NCBI RefSeq assembly: GCF_022846435.1
Contig: NZ_AP025627.1
Span: forward strand, 220,001 to 284,000
Source of the DNA: Parageobacillus sp. KH3-4
Lineage (GTDB): Bacteria > Bacillota > Bacilli > Bacillales > Anoxybacillaceae
Length of the DNA: 64,000 nt
Direction: 5' to 3'
In this document: positions 25,652 to 34,904 of the stretch, piece after piece
How the letters are laid out: each line of letters starts with the position of its first letter
Numbering within the stretch: the first letter of the stretch is position 1
The notes under the pieces: generated by a model
What the model was told of the DNA's origin: nothing
What the model saw: the letters and a program-made list of their open reading frames with translations, nothing else
The model's database searches: none
Translations under genes and position numbers: made by a program

Positions 25652-26971
25652 ATGAAACGAGAAAGAAACGCCCCATGCTCTTGTGGAAGCGGGAAAAAAT
25701 ATAAAGATTGCTGTGGAAAAGGCAACGTTGTTTCGCTTCAGGCGGTGATGGACGAACAATTAACAGAATGCATGCATGATCTATTATGGTATGCGACCGG
25801 GGAATACGCAGATGAGTTGTTGAAAGCAGTCGGAGACACAAAACAGTGGGAGCGACATGGGGAAATCGGTGAGGCGATTAACTTTTTTATGATGAATTGG
25901 GCGATTTTTTGCATTCCGGTGACGCCGAAAGGGGAAACGATTGTGGAACGATATGTGAGGAGAAGAAGTTCATTGTGGCGTCCTTCCATTCGTTCCATTC
26001 TTTCGTCGTGGGTTGGTGCGGTTCCGTCTTTTGATATAGTGGTAGAGATTCAAGAAGAGCGGAAATTCATCATTCAAGATGTGTTGACATCGGAAAAGCG
26101 AGCCGTGCGCATTTTTGACAGTGAACCGTCGCCGCATGTGAAAAAAGGAGATTTACTGATGGGAATTATTGTGCCGGCAGGAGAAACATACACGTATTTT
26201 ACGACGTTTTTTTCGTTTCCTAATATGAGTGCCCGTGAAATTGCCCATTCGCTAAGAGAAATGTGGAAAGAGCATAGGATGATGAATGCGCGGGAGTTTT
26301 TGCGGATGTCCTTCCCGAGCGTATGGATGGCGGTAGTTCAGTCGATCATGTTGTTCGTGGAGGATTCGTTCGAATGGGAACACCCAAATTACGCGGAAGT
26401 CGCCCAAGAATTGGAAAAGAAAATGCCATACGGCGCGGAATTGGATATCGCGAAAATGATTTGGCGGGAATATTGTGACACGTATCAGCCCGTTATTCGC
26501 AGCGTTCCTTTGCACGCAGCTGCTTTGCATTATATCGTTTGCCGGGTTTTACGCGGGGAGGCGGTGACGCAAACGAATTTGGCGCGTCTTTACGGTGTTT
26601 CGGCAAGCAGCATTTCCAAAAAAGTGAACGATATGATGGATCATATCACGTATCGTTTCCTATCGGAAATGGAAAATGAGGAATATTTTTCTGAAGAATG
26701 GGACGATGAGTTCGCTGATTTCGACGAGGAATGGCATGAAGCGTTTTGGGATGAAGAAGAGATGGATCCCATGAGAGAACTTGTAGAGTCGATGTTCGAT
26801 AAACTTGTAAAAACCGGGTATATATTCGGAAAAGAGCGAAATCAACAGGAGTTAGATCATCTCGTCAATGAAGTGGTGCGTGAGTTTTTTGAAGTCGAGG
26901 AAAACAAAACATACGATCATCAAGAAATTCGCGCCATCGCCAAAAAGATTATCGCTGATTTGCTGGATTGA
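25652..26971 (+). CDS. SEC-C zinc-motif protein of unknown function
   Basis: A 439-residue protein beginning with a SEC-C zinc finger (NAPCSCGSGKKYKDCCG; C9, C11, C20, C21), the motif found at the end of SecA and in many nucleic-acid or ribosome-associated proteins. The middle part is not recognisable. Around residues 298-335 VTQTNLARLYGVSASSISKKVNDMMD forms a helix-turn-helix, so DNA binding is likely. The C-terminal third is strikingly acidic (EEYFSEEWDDEFADFDEEWHEAFWDEEEMDP). It probably belongs to a Bacillales-specific regulator or chaperone-like family. AAGGAG precedes the ATG. No operon partner is clear; the next gene starts 12 bases on. Confidence 0.75.
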   Translation: MKRERNAPCSCGSGKKYKDCCGKGNVVSLQAVMDEQLTECMHDLLWYATGEYADELLKAVGDTKQWERHGEIGEAINFFMMNWAIFCIPVTPKGETIVERYVRRRSSLWRPSIRSILSSWVGAVPSFDIVVEIQEERKFIIQDVLTSEKRAVRIFDSEPSPHVKKGDLLMGIIVPAGETYTYFTTFFSFPNMSAREIAHSLREMWKEHRMMNAREFLRMSFPSVWMAVVQSIMLFVEDSFEWEHPNYAEVAQELEKKMPYGAELDIAKMIWREYCDTYQPVIRSVPLHAAALHYIVCRVLRGEAVTQTNLARLYGVSASSISKKVNDMMDHITYRFLSEMENEEYFSEEWDDEFADFDEEWHEAFWDEEEMDPMRELVESMFDKLVKTGYIFGKERNQQELDHLVNEVVREFFEVEENKTYDHQEIRAIAKKIIADLLD

Positions 26972-26983
26972 ATAATATGCTGA

Positions 26984-28339
26984 TTGCTGCGCTGGCAGCG
27001 AAGGACTTTTGCGGCCTTGAAAAGGGAGGGACAAGCGATTCGCATACGGTTAGGAATATTAGGGGCAGACGACTCGTTAGCCATTATTCAAAATATTGCG
27101 AATGGATATAAAGAACTGCATTGCATACCTGTTGTATATTGGGACGAAGAAGAAATCATCGATTTAATTCATCCATATATGCATCAAGTGGATATGTGGC
27201 TTTTTTCAGGACAAGTTCCTTATTCCATTGTAAAAGAATGGGGAGAAATCGATTGCCCAATGTTTTATGTTCCGCACACGGGGGCAAGTTTGTACCGGAC
27301 GCTGTTGCATATTTATTATGAGCGGCAAATTCCTATCCAGCAATTAAGCTTTGATACGTACCATCCGTCGGAAATCGAGCGGCTGCTGGATGAGGTGGGG
27401 ATTTGCGAACAAGTTCCGCATGTGAAACATTATCAGGGCGGGATTTCCGCGGCAGCGCTGGCACAGTATCATTATGAGTTATGGAAGCAAGGGTTAACGA
27501 AAGCAGCGGTGACATGTTTGCGGACGGCACATCTTGAATTAGAGAAGCTCGGCGTGCCGGTGTATCGGGTGCTGCCTGCCCGTTCGGCAGTAGAGTCGAT
27601 TGTGCAAATGATTATTCGCACGGGTGAAATGCTGCGCTTTCAAGACGCACAAATTGCCGTTCAGATGATTGAAGTGGATTCGCTATTTGCGATATCCAAT
27701 GAAACGTTTTCGACAGATGAAATATACAAAATGGAAATGAAGGTAACGGAAAAGTTGTTGAAATACGCAAAAAAAATACAAGGGTCATTGAAAATCGCTG
27801 GTCCCGGCCGGTATGTCATTTTTGCGACAAGAGGAGCATTAAAGGATATTACCGATCATTACAAAATAATTCCGACGATCAAAGAATTGGAAGAGATGGA
27901 TCGCGAAATTGTCGCATGCGGAATTGGAGTGGGAAGAACGGCTTATGAGGCCGAAATCTATGCTGGAAAAGCGTTTCTTCATGCGAAGAAATACGGAAGA
28001 GGCACGTGGATGGTCGTATTTGATGATGATACGATTGTCGGACCGCTGGGCCGTTCGGAACAAATATGTTATTCGTTTGATTGTGCGGAATTGCAAGCGA
28101 TCAGCCAAAAAACGAATTTGAGCGTCGCGACTTTAAGCAAAATAAGCGCCATATTGCGAAAGCTTGGGAAAAACGAGATTAATGCTTATGAATTAGCAAC
28201 GTATATGCAAATTTTGCCGAGAAGCGCAAGGCGAATCCTTCACGAATTAGAGATAAAAGGATTAGCAGAAGTGGTTGGTGAAACGAATCCATATCCACGA
28301 GGCCGCCCAAGAAAGGTATATCGTATTTTTTTAGGATGA
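26984..28339 (+). CDS. Putative transcriptional regulator of the ama operon
   Basis: Up to 451 residues; no named family recognised. The N-terminal domain (LGILGADDSLAIIQNIANGYKELHCIPVVYWDEEE) looks like an effector-binding domain. The middle (SAVESIVQMIIRTGEMLRFQDAQIAVQMIEVDSL and VACGIGVGRTAYEAEIYAGKAFLHAKKYG) resembles a nucleotidyl-cyclase or GTP-cyclohydrolase-III-like module. The C-terminus is a winged helix (NEINAYELATYMQILPRSARRILHELEIKGLAEVVGE) ending in a basic GRPRKVYRIF. The start is uncertain: TTG 26984 and TTG 27017 lack a good ribosome site, while ATT at 27038 has AAAGGGAGGG seven bases upstream and would begin MRIRLGILG. It is followed by the amino-acid salvage operon, which it probably controls. 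Confidence 0.7.
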   Translation: MLRWQRRTFAALKREGQAIRIRLGILGADDSLAIIQNIANGYKELHCIPVVYWDEEEIIDLIHPYMHQVDMWLFSGQVPYSIVKEWGEIDCPMFYVPHTGASLYRTLLHIYYERQIPIQQLSFDTYHPSEIERLLDEVGICEQVPHVKHYQGGISAAALAQYHYELWKQGLTKAAVTCLRTAHLELEKLGVPVYRVLPARSAVESIVQMIIRTGEMLRFQDAQIAVQMIEVDSLFAISNETFSTDEIYKMEMKVTEKLLKYAKKIQGSLKIAGPGRYVIFATRGALKDITDHYKIIPTIKELEEMDREIVACGIGVGRTAYEAEIYAGKAFLHAKKYGRGTWMVVFDDDTIVGPLGRSEQICYSFDCAELQAISQKTNLSVATLSKISAILRKLGKNEINAYELATYMQILPRSARRILHELEIKGLAEVVGETNPYPRGRPRKVYRIFLG

Positions 28340-28341
28340 AG

Positions 28342-28376
28342 ATAGCGGACAAGCACAATTGTCCGTTATATTTTTT
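28342..28376 (+). terminator. Terminator after the putative regulator
   Basis: An 11-bp stem (28342-28352 with 28359-28369, one G-T pair) with loop GCACAA and a T-run at 28371-28376. It separates the regulator from the ama operon. Confidence 0.8.
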
Positions 28377-28395
28377 GTATTTTTTTTATAAATAT

Positions 28396-28429
28396 AATTG
28401 TTTAAAAATTTAAATAATTGTATTATAAT
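28396..28429 (+). promoter_or_regulatory. ama operon promoter with overlapping palindrome
   Basis: A -35-like TTTAAA (28401-28406), a 17-base spacer and TATAAT (28424-28429). A 24-bp imperfect palindrome (AATTGTTTAAA at 28396-28406, TTTAAATAATT at 28409-28419) covers the -35 box, a position suited to repression. The cognate protein is likely the preceding gene product. Confidence 0.6.
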
Positions 28430-28482
28430 TAAGGTCATAACCGAAATTCATCCGTAAATCATATGAGGAAGGGAGGAGCGAA

Positions 28483-29712
28483 ATGATTAATGAAGATCGG
28501 CTTTGGAATCGCTTGTTGGAATTAGGAAACATCGGGAAGCAGCCTTCCGGAGGGATTACCCGCTTATCGTTTACAAAGGAAGAGCGCGCGGCAAAGGAGA
28601 AAGTCGCTTCTTACATGAAAGAAGCAGGGCTTGCTGTATATGAAGATGCTGTAGGCAATTTAATTGGACGCAAAGAAGGAAAAGAAAAAGATGCGCCTGT
28701 CGTGCTCGTTGGGTCGCACATTGACTCGGTTTATAACGGGGGAATGTTTGACGGTCCGCTCGGGGTACTTGCCGCTGTAGAAGTATTGCAGACGATGAAC
28801 GAACATGGAGTGAAAACGAAGCACCCGATTGAAGTCGTTGCCTTTACCGATGAAGAAGGGGCTCGTTTTAGTTACGGAATGATCGGCAGCCGCGGGATGG
28901 CGGGAACGTTGTCGGAGGAAGAACTTGCTCATCGGGACAAACATGGAATTTCGCTTGCCGCTGCGATGAAAGAAGCAGGGCTTAACCCTGGCGAAGTCGC
29001 CAAGGCGGCGCGGCGCAAAGGATCGGCGAAAGCATATGTCGAATTGCATATCGAACAAGGGCGCGTGCTGGAACAAGCGAATCTTCCCGTCGGAATTGTC
29101 ACAGGGATCGCCGGGCTTGTATGGGCGAAATTTACGATCGAAGGAAAAGCGGAACATGCTGGGGCGACGCCAATGCCAATTCGCCGCGATCCGCTTGTTG
29201 CCGCGGCGCAGATTATCCAAGTGATCGAGCAAGAGGCGAGAAAAACGGGAACAACCGTTGGCACTGTTGGACAAATGCAGGTGTTCCCAGGAGGAATTAA
29301 CGTCATTCCGGAGCGGGTCGAATTTTCCTTAGATTTGCGGGATTTGGACGCGGCCGTGCGCGATAGCGTATTCCTGTCAATTATCGAACGAGCGCAACAA
29401 ATTGGCAACGAGCGAAACGTGAGCGTCGCTGTCGAGCTGCTGCAAAAGATGCCTCCAGTATTATGTTCCGAACTTGTACAAAACGCAGCGAAAGAGGCAT
29501 GCCGCCAGCTTGGTTTTGATGTTTTCACCCTTCCGAGCGGCGCTTCTCATGACGGAGTGCAACTTGCCGGGCTTTGTCCGATTGGGATGATTTTTGTTCG
29601 CTCGAAAGACGGAGTCAGCCATAGCCCGGAGGAATGGAGTTCAAAGGAAGACTGCGCGGCCGGAGCGAATGTTTTGTATCATACGGTGTTGCATTTGGCG
29701 ACGAAAGAATAA
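28483..29712 (+). CDS. amaB: N-carbamoyl-L-amino-acid hydrolase (M20 family)
   Basis: A 409-residue binuclear metal amidohydrolase, the same length as AmaB of Geobacillus stearothermophilus. Metal ligands are visible: His79 and Asp81 region (VGSHIDSV), Asp90 (GMFDGPLG), Glu124/125 ([10 protein letters not shown]), ELHIEQG and SHDGVQLA near the C-terminus. It releases CO2 and ammonia from N-carbamoyl-L-amino acids. Allantoate amidohydrolases share these motifs, but no purine-degradation gene is near. The neighbouring aminoacylase and symporter suit scavenging of N-blocked amino acids. GGGAGG precedes the ATG. Confidence 0.88.
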   Translation: MINEDRLWNRLLELGNIGKQPSGGITRLSFTKEERAAKEKVASYMKEAGLAVYEDAVGNLIGRKEGKEKDAPVVLVGSHIDSVYNGGMFDGPLGVLAAVEVLQTMNEHGVKTKHPIEVVAFTDEEGARFSYGMIGSRGMAGTLSEEELAHRDKHGISLAAAMKEAGLNPGEVAKAARRKGSAKAYVELHIEQGRVLEQANLPVGIVTGIAGLVWAKFTIEGKAEHAGATPMPIRRDPLVAAAQIIQVIEQEARKTGTTVGTVGQMQVFPGGINVIPERVEFSLDLRDLDAAVRDSVFLSIIERAQQIGNERNVSVAVELLQKMPPVLCSELVQNAAKEACRQLGFDVFTLPSGASHDGVQLAGLCPIGMIFVRSKDGVSHSPEEWSSKEDCAAGANVLYHTVLHLATKE

Positions 29713-29734
29713 ACGAAAAAAGGGGGAAGAACGC

Positions 29735-30919
29735 ATGACCAATGAAGAAATCAAACGGCTTGTCGATGAAGTGAAAGAGGAAGTGATTGCTTGGCGCCGC
29801 CATTTGCATGCGAATCCAGAATTGTCCTTTCAGGAAGAAAAAACGGCGCAGTTTGTTTATGAGACGTTGCAATCGTTTGGAAATCTGGAACTTTCACGGC
29901 CAACCAAAACAAGCGTGATGGCGCGGCTGATCGGACATCAGCCGGGGAGAGTGGTGGCGATTCGCGCCGATATGGACGCGCTTCCGATTCAAGAGGAAAA
30001 TACGTTTGAGTTTGCCTCGAAAAATCCCGGAGTGATGCATGCGTGCGGGCATGACGGACATACGGCGATGCTTTTAGGAACGGCGAAAATTCTTTCCCAG
30101 CTACGCGATCAAATCAAAGGGGAAATCCGTTTTCTTTTCCAACACGCCGAAGAATTGCATCCAGGCGGCGCGGAAGAAATGGTACAGGCCGGCGTGATGG
30201 ATGGCGTTGATGTCGTGATCGGCACTCATCTTTGGTCACCGTTGGAAGCTGGCAAGATTGGGATTGTTTACGGTCCGATGATGGCGGCGCCAGACCGCTT
30301 TTTCATCCGCATCCATGGCAAAGGCGGACACGCGGCGATGCCGCATCAAACGATTGATGCGATTGCGATCGGCGCCCAAGTGGTAACCAATTTGCAGTAT
30401 ATCGTTTCGCGCAATGTCGATCCGCTCGAGCCGTTGGTCGTGTCGGTAACGCAATTTGTCGCAGGAACGACGCATAACGTCATTCCGGGAAGCGTCGAAA
30501 TTCAAGGAACGGTGCGCAGTTTCGATGAAACACTAAGGAAAAGCGTGCCGAAATTAATGGAACGGATTATTAAAGGCATTACCGAAGCGCATGGCGCGAC
30601 ATACGAATTTGAATTTGAATACGGCTACCGTCCGGTCATTAACAACGACGAGGTTACCCGCGTGATTGAGGAAACGGTGCGCGAAGTGCTTGGCGAAGAA
30701 GCGGTTGACCGCATAAAACCGAATATGGGCGGCGAAGATTTTTCCGCATTCCAGCAAAAAGCGCCGGGAAGCTTCTTCTATGTCGGCGCGGGAAACAAAG
30801 AAAAAGGCATCGTCTATCCGCATCACCATCCACGCTTTACGATCGATGAAGATGCATTGGAAATCGGCGTGCGCCTGTTTGTCCATGCGGCATTTAAATT
30901 ATTGGCGGGAGCGTCATAA
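29735..30919 (+). CDS. Aminoacylase / N-acyl-L-amino-acid amidohydrolase (M20D)
   Basis: A 394-residue metallopeptidase of the M20D (AmaA/hippurate hydrolase) group. Key motifs are WRRHLHANPELSFQE, AIRADMDALPIQEE, MHACGHDGHTAMLLG, FQHAEELHPGGAEEM and the C-terminal PNMGGEDFSAF. It should deacylate N-acyl-L-amino acids. It lies 22 bases after amaB and presumably shares its mRNA. The ATG at 29735 has GGGGGAAG upstream; an earlier in-frame start at 29594 lies inside amaB and was rejected. Confidence 0.88.
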   Translation: MTNEEIKRLVDEVKEEVIAWRRHLHANPELSFQEEKTAQFVYETLQSFGNLELSRPTKTSVMARLIGHQPGRVVAIRADMDALPIQEENTFEFASKNPGVMHACGHDGHTAMLLGTAKILSQLRDQIKGEIRFLFQHAEELHPGGAEEMVQAGVMDGVDVVIGTHLWSPLEAGKIGIVYGPMMAAPDRFFIRIHGKGGHAAMPHQTIDAIAIGAQVVTNLQYIVSRNVDPLEPLVVSVTQFVAGTTHNVIPGSVEIQGTVRSFDETLRKSVPKLMERIIKGITEAHGATYEFEFEYGYRPVINNDEVTRVIEETVREVLGEEAVDRIKPNMGGEDFSAFQQKAPGSFFYVGAGNKEKGIVYPHHHPRFTIDEDALEIGVRLFVHAAFKLLAGAS

Positions 30920-30962
30920 AAGCTTCCGCTCCCTATTTTATTCCATGGGGGAGGAAATAACG

Positions 30963-31163
30963 ATGAAAGGAATTCGCTGGCTGATGGTTATTCCGTTTTT
31001 TGGCATACTTGGCGGCATCCCGTTTGCCAATAAAGTAACTCCATATGTGCTTGGCATGCCGTTTATTCTCTTTTGGCTTGTTGCTTGGGTGATCATTACT
31101 TCGATCATCATGGCGGTTGTCTACCGCTTTGATCCGGAAGTGCGGGAGGAGGAGCGTACATGA
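30963..31163 (+). CDS. DUF3311 small membrane protein
   Basis: A 66-residue protein with two hydrophobic helices (about 6-24 and 32-54) separated by FANKVTPYVLGMPFILFW. Proteins of DUF3311 regularly precede sodium/solute symporters and are thought to be small accessory subunits. Here the stop overlaps the ATG of the symporter gene. GGGGAGG precedes the ATG. Confidence 0.85.
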   Translation: MKGIRWLMVIPFFGILGGIPFANKVTPYVLGMPFILFWLVAWVIITSIIMAVVYRFDPEVREEERT

Positions 31164-32632
31164 ATGCGGCGCTAGTGATTATTTTCGCTTTCCTTTTGCT
31201 TTCCCTCTACTTAGGGGTGCAAGCGCGTAAAGGCAAAGATATGAATTTGGAACAGTGGACAGTCGGCGGCCGCGGGTTTGGCACCATCTTTGTCTTTCTC
31301 CTCATGGCCGGCGAAATTTATACGACATTTACCTTTTTGGGCGGAAGCGGCTGGGCCTACGGCAAAGGCGGACCGACGTTTTACATTATCGCGTACGGCT
31401 GCTTGGCGTATGTGCTGTCGTATTGGATGCTTCCGAAAGTATGGAAATATGCGAAGGAACATGAGCTGATGTCCCAGTCCGACTTTTTCGTCAGCAAGTA
31501 CAACAGCCCGCTGTTAGGGGTGCTTGTTTCTTTAGTTGGCGTAGTCGCGCTGATTCCGTATCTGGTGCTGCAGCTAAAGGGGTTAGGCATTATCGTTTCC
31601 CAAGCTTCCTATGGCACGATTTCGTCGACGGCGGCGATTTGGATCGGCGTTCTTGCCGTTACAGTGTATGTGACGATTTCGGGCATTCATGGCTCGGCGT
31701 GGACAGCGGTAGTGAAAGATATCATGATTCTTGTTGTCGCGATCTTTTTAGGACTTTATCTTCCATTCCATTATTACGGCGGGATTCAGCCGATGTTTGA
31801 AGCGATTGAACAAGCAAAACCAGGCTTTCTCGCTTTGCCGGGCAAAGGCATGAGCGTGTCTTGGTTTATTTCGACCGTACTGTTGACGGTGCTTGGCTTT
31901 TACATGTGGCCGCATACGTTCGGTTCGATTTATTCGGCGAAAAACGCCAATGTTTTTCGGAAAAATGCGATAATTTTGCCTATTTATCAATTGGTGCTGC
32001 TGTTTGTCTTTTTTGTCGGCTTTGCGGCGATCTTGCAAATTCCGCATTTGGAAGGTTCCGATGCCGACTTGGCGTTATTGCGCTTGTCCATTCAGACGTT
32101 TGACCCTTGGGTCGTCGGGCTAATCGGCGCAGCCGGGTTGTTGACGGCGATGGTCCCAGGTTCGATGATTTTAATGACGGCGTCGACGCTGCTTGCGAAA
32201 AACGTCTATAAAGTGTTTTCTTCTTCCGCTACCGACGAGCAGGTTGCGAAACTCGCAAAATATCTCGTTCCTGTCATTGCCTTCATTTCGTTATATTTTA
32301 CGTTCCGCGGCGGAAACACGATCGTTGCCTTGCTTCTGATGGGGTATAGCCTTGTGACGCAGCTGTTCCCGTCGTTTGTGCTCAGCTTGATGAAAAACAA
32401 CTTTGTAACGAAACAGGGAGCGTTTGCCGGAATTATCGCTGGGGTTGCGACGGTGGCTTATATTACATTATCCGGCAGCAGCATCGGCACGTTGTTCCCT
32501 TCCTTGCCGCAGGCCGTGCAAGATCTGAATGTCGGAATTATTGCATTGATTGTGAATATCGTTGTCACGGTGGTGGTGAGCTGGATTCCAACCCGTTCTG
32601 CCAGCTTCGATACGGAAAAGAGCGCGATGTAG
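31160..32632 (+). CDS. Sodium:solute symporter (SSS family)
   Basis: A 490-residue symporter with about 13 membrane helices. Landmarks are QWTVGGRGFGTIFVFLLMAGEIYTTFTFLGGSGWAYGKGG near the N-terminus and LTAMVPGSMILMTASTLLAKNVYK around residue 335, a family signature region with the conserved Na2-site serines. The likely substrate, inferred from operon context, is an N-carbamoyl or N-acyl amino acid or the free amino acid. It is the last gene of the ama operon. Confidence 0.88.
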   Translation: MNAALVIIFAFLLLSLYLGVQARKGKDMNLEQWTVGGRGFGTIFVFLLMAGEIYTTFTFLGGSGWAYGKGGPTFYIIAYGCLAYVLSYWMLPKVWKYAKEHELMSQSDFFVSKYNSPLLGVLVSLVGVVALIPYLVLQLKGLGIIVSQASYGTISSTAAIWIGVLAVTVYVTISGIHGSAWTAVVKDIMILVVAIFLGLYLPFHYYGGIQPMFEAIEQAKPGFLALPGKGMSVSWFISTVLLTVLGFYMWPHTFGSIYSAKNANVFRKNAIILPIYQLVLLFVFFVGFAAILQIPHLEGSDADLALLRLSIQTFDPWVVGLIGAAGLLTAMVPGSMILMTASTLLAKNVYKVFSSSATDEQVAKLAKYLVPVIAFISLYFTFRGGNTIVALLLMGYSLVTQLFPSFVLSLMKNNFVTKQGAFAGIIAGVATVAYITLSGSSIGTLFPSLPQAVQDLNVGIIALIVNIVVTVVVSWIPTRSASFDTEKSAM

Positions 32633-32728
32633 GGAGAACGAGCTGCAGTATGTTTTCATCATACGATGGTTGTTCGGGCTGGACATTGTATTATGTAGCA
32701 GGAAGCCGATAGGGATAATGAGAAAAAG

Positions 32729-32770
32729 AAAAGGAGACACATGCGGGTCAAAGCATCATGTCTCCTTTTT
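32729..32770. terminator. Bidirectional terminator between symporter and NlpC genes
   Basis: An 11-bp stem (AAAAGGAGACA at 32729-32739 with 32759-32769) with a 19-base loop containing a short CATG/CATG pairing. T-rich on both strands. Confidence 0.75.
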
Positions 32771-32780
32771 GAGTTTTTTC

Positions 32781-33788
32781 TTATTTTTGGATATATCTTC
32801 TTGCGCCGGCGAACTCTTCGCCATAGCCTGGGGCGCGGTAATCATCAATGCGTACGGTTGTGCTCGAGTTTGGCGAGTGAATCATTTTGCCGTTGCCGAT
32901 ATACATGCCGACGTGGTGGACGCGTCCTGTTCCGTTATTGTACGCAAAGAAAAGAAGATCGCCAGGTTGCAGTTCGCTTTCCGGGACAGGTGTACCGAAT
33001 TGGGCCTGTACGGACGAATCGCGGGGAATGGTGATGCCGTGCGCTTTATAAATCGTATGGGTAAAACCGGAGCAGTCAAACCCAAATCCGGATGTTCCTG
33101 CCCATAAATAAGGCAAGCCTAAAAACTGTTTTGCGGTATTTACTAAGTCTTCTCCAGTTGGTGCCGGAATGTCTGCTTCCGTCCGGAAAATTTGGACATC
33201 CTCTTTTTTCAGCCATTTGGCACCATCACTCGGTGTCATCACTTTGACTGCATTTTTTGTTGAGTGAACCACAGGAAGGCGAGTGTTAAAGCTGATTTCC
33301 ATAAATTTATGGTTTCCTTTTGGATCTTTGTAAAGCCATGCAGTTGGTGAAGTGACTTGGGCAAATGGTTTCGCTTGAAATTGTGCAAATACCTTTCCTT
33401 TTGTCAGTTGGCGGATTGGCATCCAGCCGGGATATCCAAGCGGATGGCGCGGAGTCGGCTGGCCATGTACGACAACTTTAGCCCAATCTCCCCGTTTTTC
33501 TAGTATCGTGACTTTCATGCCGTATAACGCTTGCGTTTCGAGATTTCCTACTAACCAAAGTTTTTCTTCGTATGTCATGCTTTTTGTCCATTTCCACATA
33601 TCAACCGGGTTGGATAGTGATGGGTTGTCAATGTCTCTTGCAATGTTCGGCTCTGTCCAAAGTGTTGCGACAGAGACGTCAACATAAGCCGCTTCATCAT
33701 TGTCCGTTTTGGCATTTGCTGGTGAAAGAAAGCCAAAAACCATGCAAAAGCAAAGGAATGCAGTAAGGTACCATTTCCATTTTTTCAT
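32781..33788 (-). CDS. ykfC: Secreted NlpC/P60 endopeptidase (YkfC-like)
   Basis: A 335-residue protein with a signal peptide (residues 1-26, ending ANA). Bacterial SH3 domains occupy about 33-205 (VATLWTEPN, VTILEKRGDWAKVVVHGQ). A C-terminal C40 peptidase has catalytic Cys in FGFDCSGFTH, His in RVHHVGMYIG and a third polar residue in KMIHSPNSS. The three-domain layout equals YkfC, a gamma-D-glutamyl-diamino-acid endopeptidase that trims murein peptides. It directly follows a YkfB-type epimerase gene (21 bases), which supports a role in murein-peptide recycling. Confidence 0.88.
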   Translation of the reverse strand: MKKWKWYLTAFLCFCMVFGFLSPANAKTDNDEAAYVDVSVATLWTEPNIARDIDNPSLSNPVDMWKWTKSMTYEEKLWLVGNLETQALYGMKVTILEKRGDWAKVVVHGQPTPRHPLGYPGWMPIRQLTKGKVFAQFQAKPFAQVTSPTAWLYKDPKGNHKFMEISFNTRLPVVHSTKNAVKVMTPSDGAKWLKKEDVQIFRTEADIPAPTGEDLVNTAKQFLGLPYLWAGTSGFGFDCSGFTHTIYKAHGITIPRDSSVQAQFGTPVPESELQPGDLLFFAYNNGTGRVHHVGMYIGNGKMIHSPNSSTTVRIDDYRAPGYGEEFAGARRYIQK

Positions 33789-33809
33789 TGCTAATCTCCT
33801 TTCTTATGG

Positions 33810-34886
33810 TCAATGATTGGGCATAGAAGGGACATAACCAATACCTGGTAAATCAGGAACGTTAATCTTACTTCCTTGAAAGAAAGAACGGCTGCTGTCA
33901 TCGTTTATCCATAGAGGGGCATCTAAATCGACTTTTGTAATGTTCGGATGGGCCATTGCTAAATGGGCTGCTGCCAATACAGAAAGAGTTGGCTCCATCA
34001 TGCTTCCGATCATGCATTCGATACCAGCCGCTTCCGCTAGACTAGCAATCTTGTAAGCTTCCCGTAGTCCGCCCGTTTTCATCAGCTTAATATTGATTAA
34101 ATCAACAGCGTGATGACGGATCAGCTCTAGTGCATCTCGCGCCGAGAATACACTTTCGTCCGCCATAATCGGTACGTTGACTCGTTCACGGATAAACTGG
34201 AGGCCTTTTATGTCATGTTTAGAAACAGGCTGTTCAATAAATTCAATCGGAAGATGAAGTTGTTCTAGCGATTGGATGATCTTCACCGCATCTTTCGCTG
34301 TCCATCCTTGATTGGCATCAATGCGAAGCGAAATGTTTGGACCTACTTCATCATAAATTCGTTCAATTCGTTCGATATCTTTTTCGGCTTCTTTTCCTAC
34401 TTTAATTTTTAAAATCGAAAAACCTTCCTCTGTGACTTTTTTTGCGTCATTGACCATTTCTTCTATATTATTTACGCTAATGGTCATATCGTTGACATGA
34501 TGGTTCATCTTTCCTCCGAATAATTGATAAAGCGGAATGTTTAGCAGTTTGCAAAGCGCATCGTACATAGCCATTTCTAATGCCGCTTTTGCGCTTGTAT
34601 TCCCAATGCAGCTTGTTTGGATATCTTTATCGTTTTTATTGATTTCTTCAATTTCTCTACCGATGATTTTGGGGATGAGAACATTTTCTAAAATACCTAT
34701 GATTCCTTGTTTTGTTTCTCCTGTGATGGCTTCGGTCGGGACGGCGGCCCCATAGCCTTCCATTCCGTTATCCAGCGTGATTTTTACGACGATGCTTTCT
34801 ATTTGTGTAGCTGTCCGCAATGCCGTTTTGAAAGGTTTTATCAATGGGGTAGATTGTACGGCGATCGTTGCGTCTTTTATTTTCAT
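33810..34886 (-). CDS. ykfB: L-Ala-D/L-Glu epimerase (enolase superfamily)
   Basis: A 358-residue muconate-lactonising-type enzyme. The acid-base lysines sit in ILKIKVGKE and INIKLMKTGG. Metal ligands are in RIDANQGW, EFIEQPVS and IMADESVF. This is the pattern of the dipeptide epimerases, which convert L-Ala-D-Glu from murein to L-Ala-L-Glu for breakdown. Other dipeptide specificities exist in this family, but the neighbouring NlpC/P60 enzyme favours Ala-Glu. GGAAGG precedes the ATG. Confidence 0.88.
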   Translation of the reverse strand: MKIKDATIAVQSTPLIKPFKTALRTATQIESIVVKITLDNGMEGYGAAVPTEAITGETKQGIIGILENVLIPKIIGREIEEINKNDKDIQTSCIGNTSAKAALEMAMYDALCKLLNIPLYQLFGGKMNHHVNDMTISVNNIEEMVNDAKKVTEEGFSILKIKVGKEAEKDIERIERIYDEVGPNISLRIDANQGWTAKDAVKIIQSLEQLHLPIEFIEQPVSKHDIKGLQFIRERVNVPIMADESVFSARDALELIRHHAVDLINIKLMKTGGLREAYKIASLAEAAGIECMIGSMMEPTLSVLAAAHLAMAHPNITKVDLDAPLWINDDSSRSFFQGSKINVPDLPGIGYVPSMPNH

Positions 34887-34904
34887 AAATAAACATCCTT
34901 CCCG

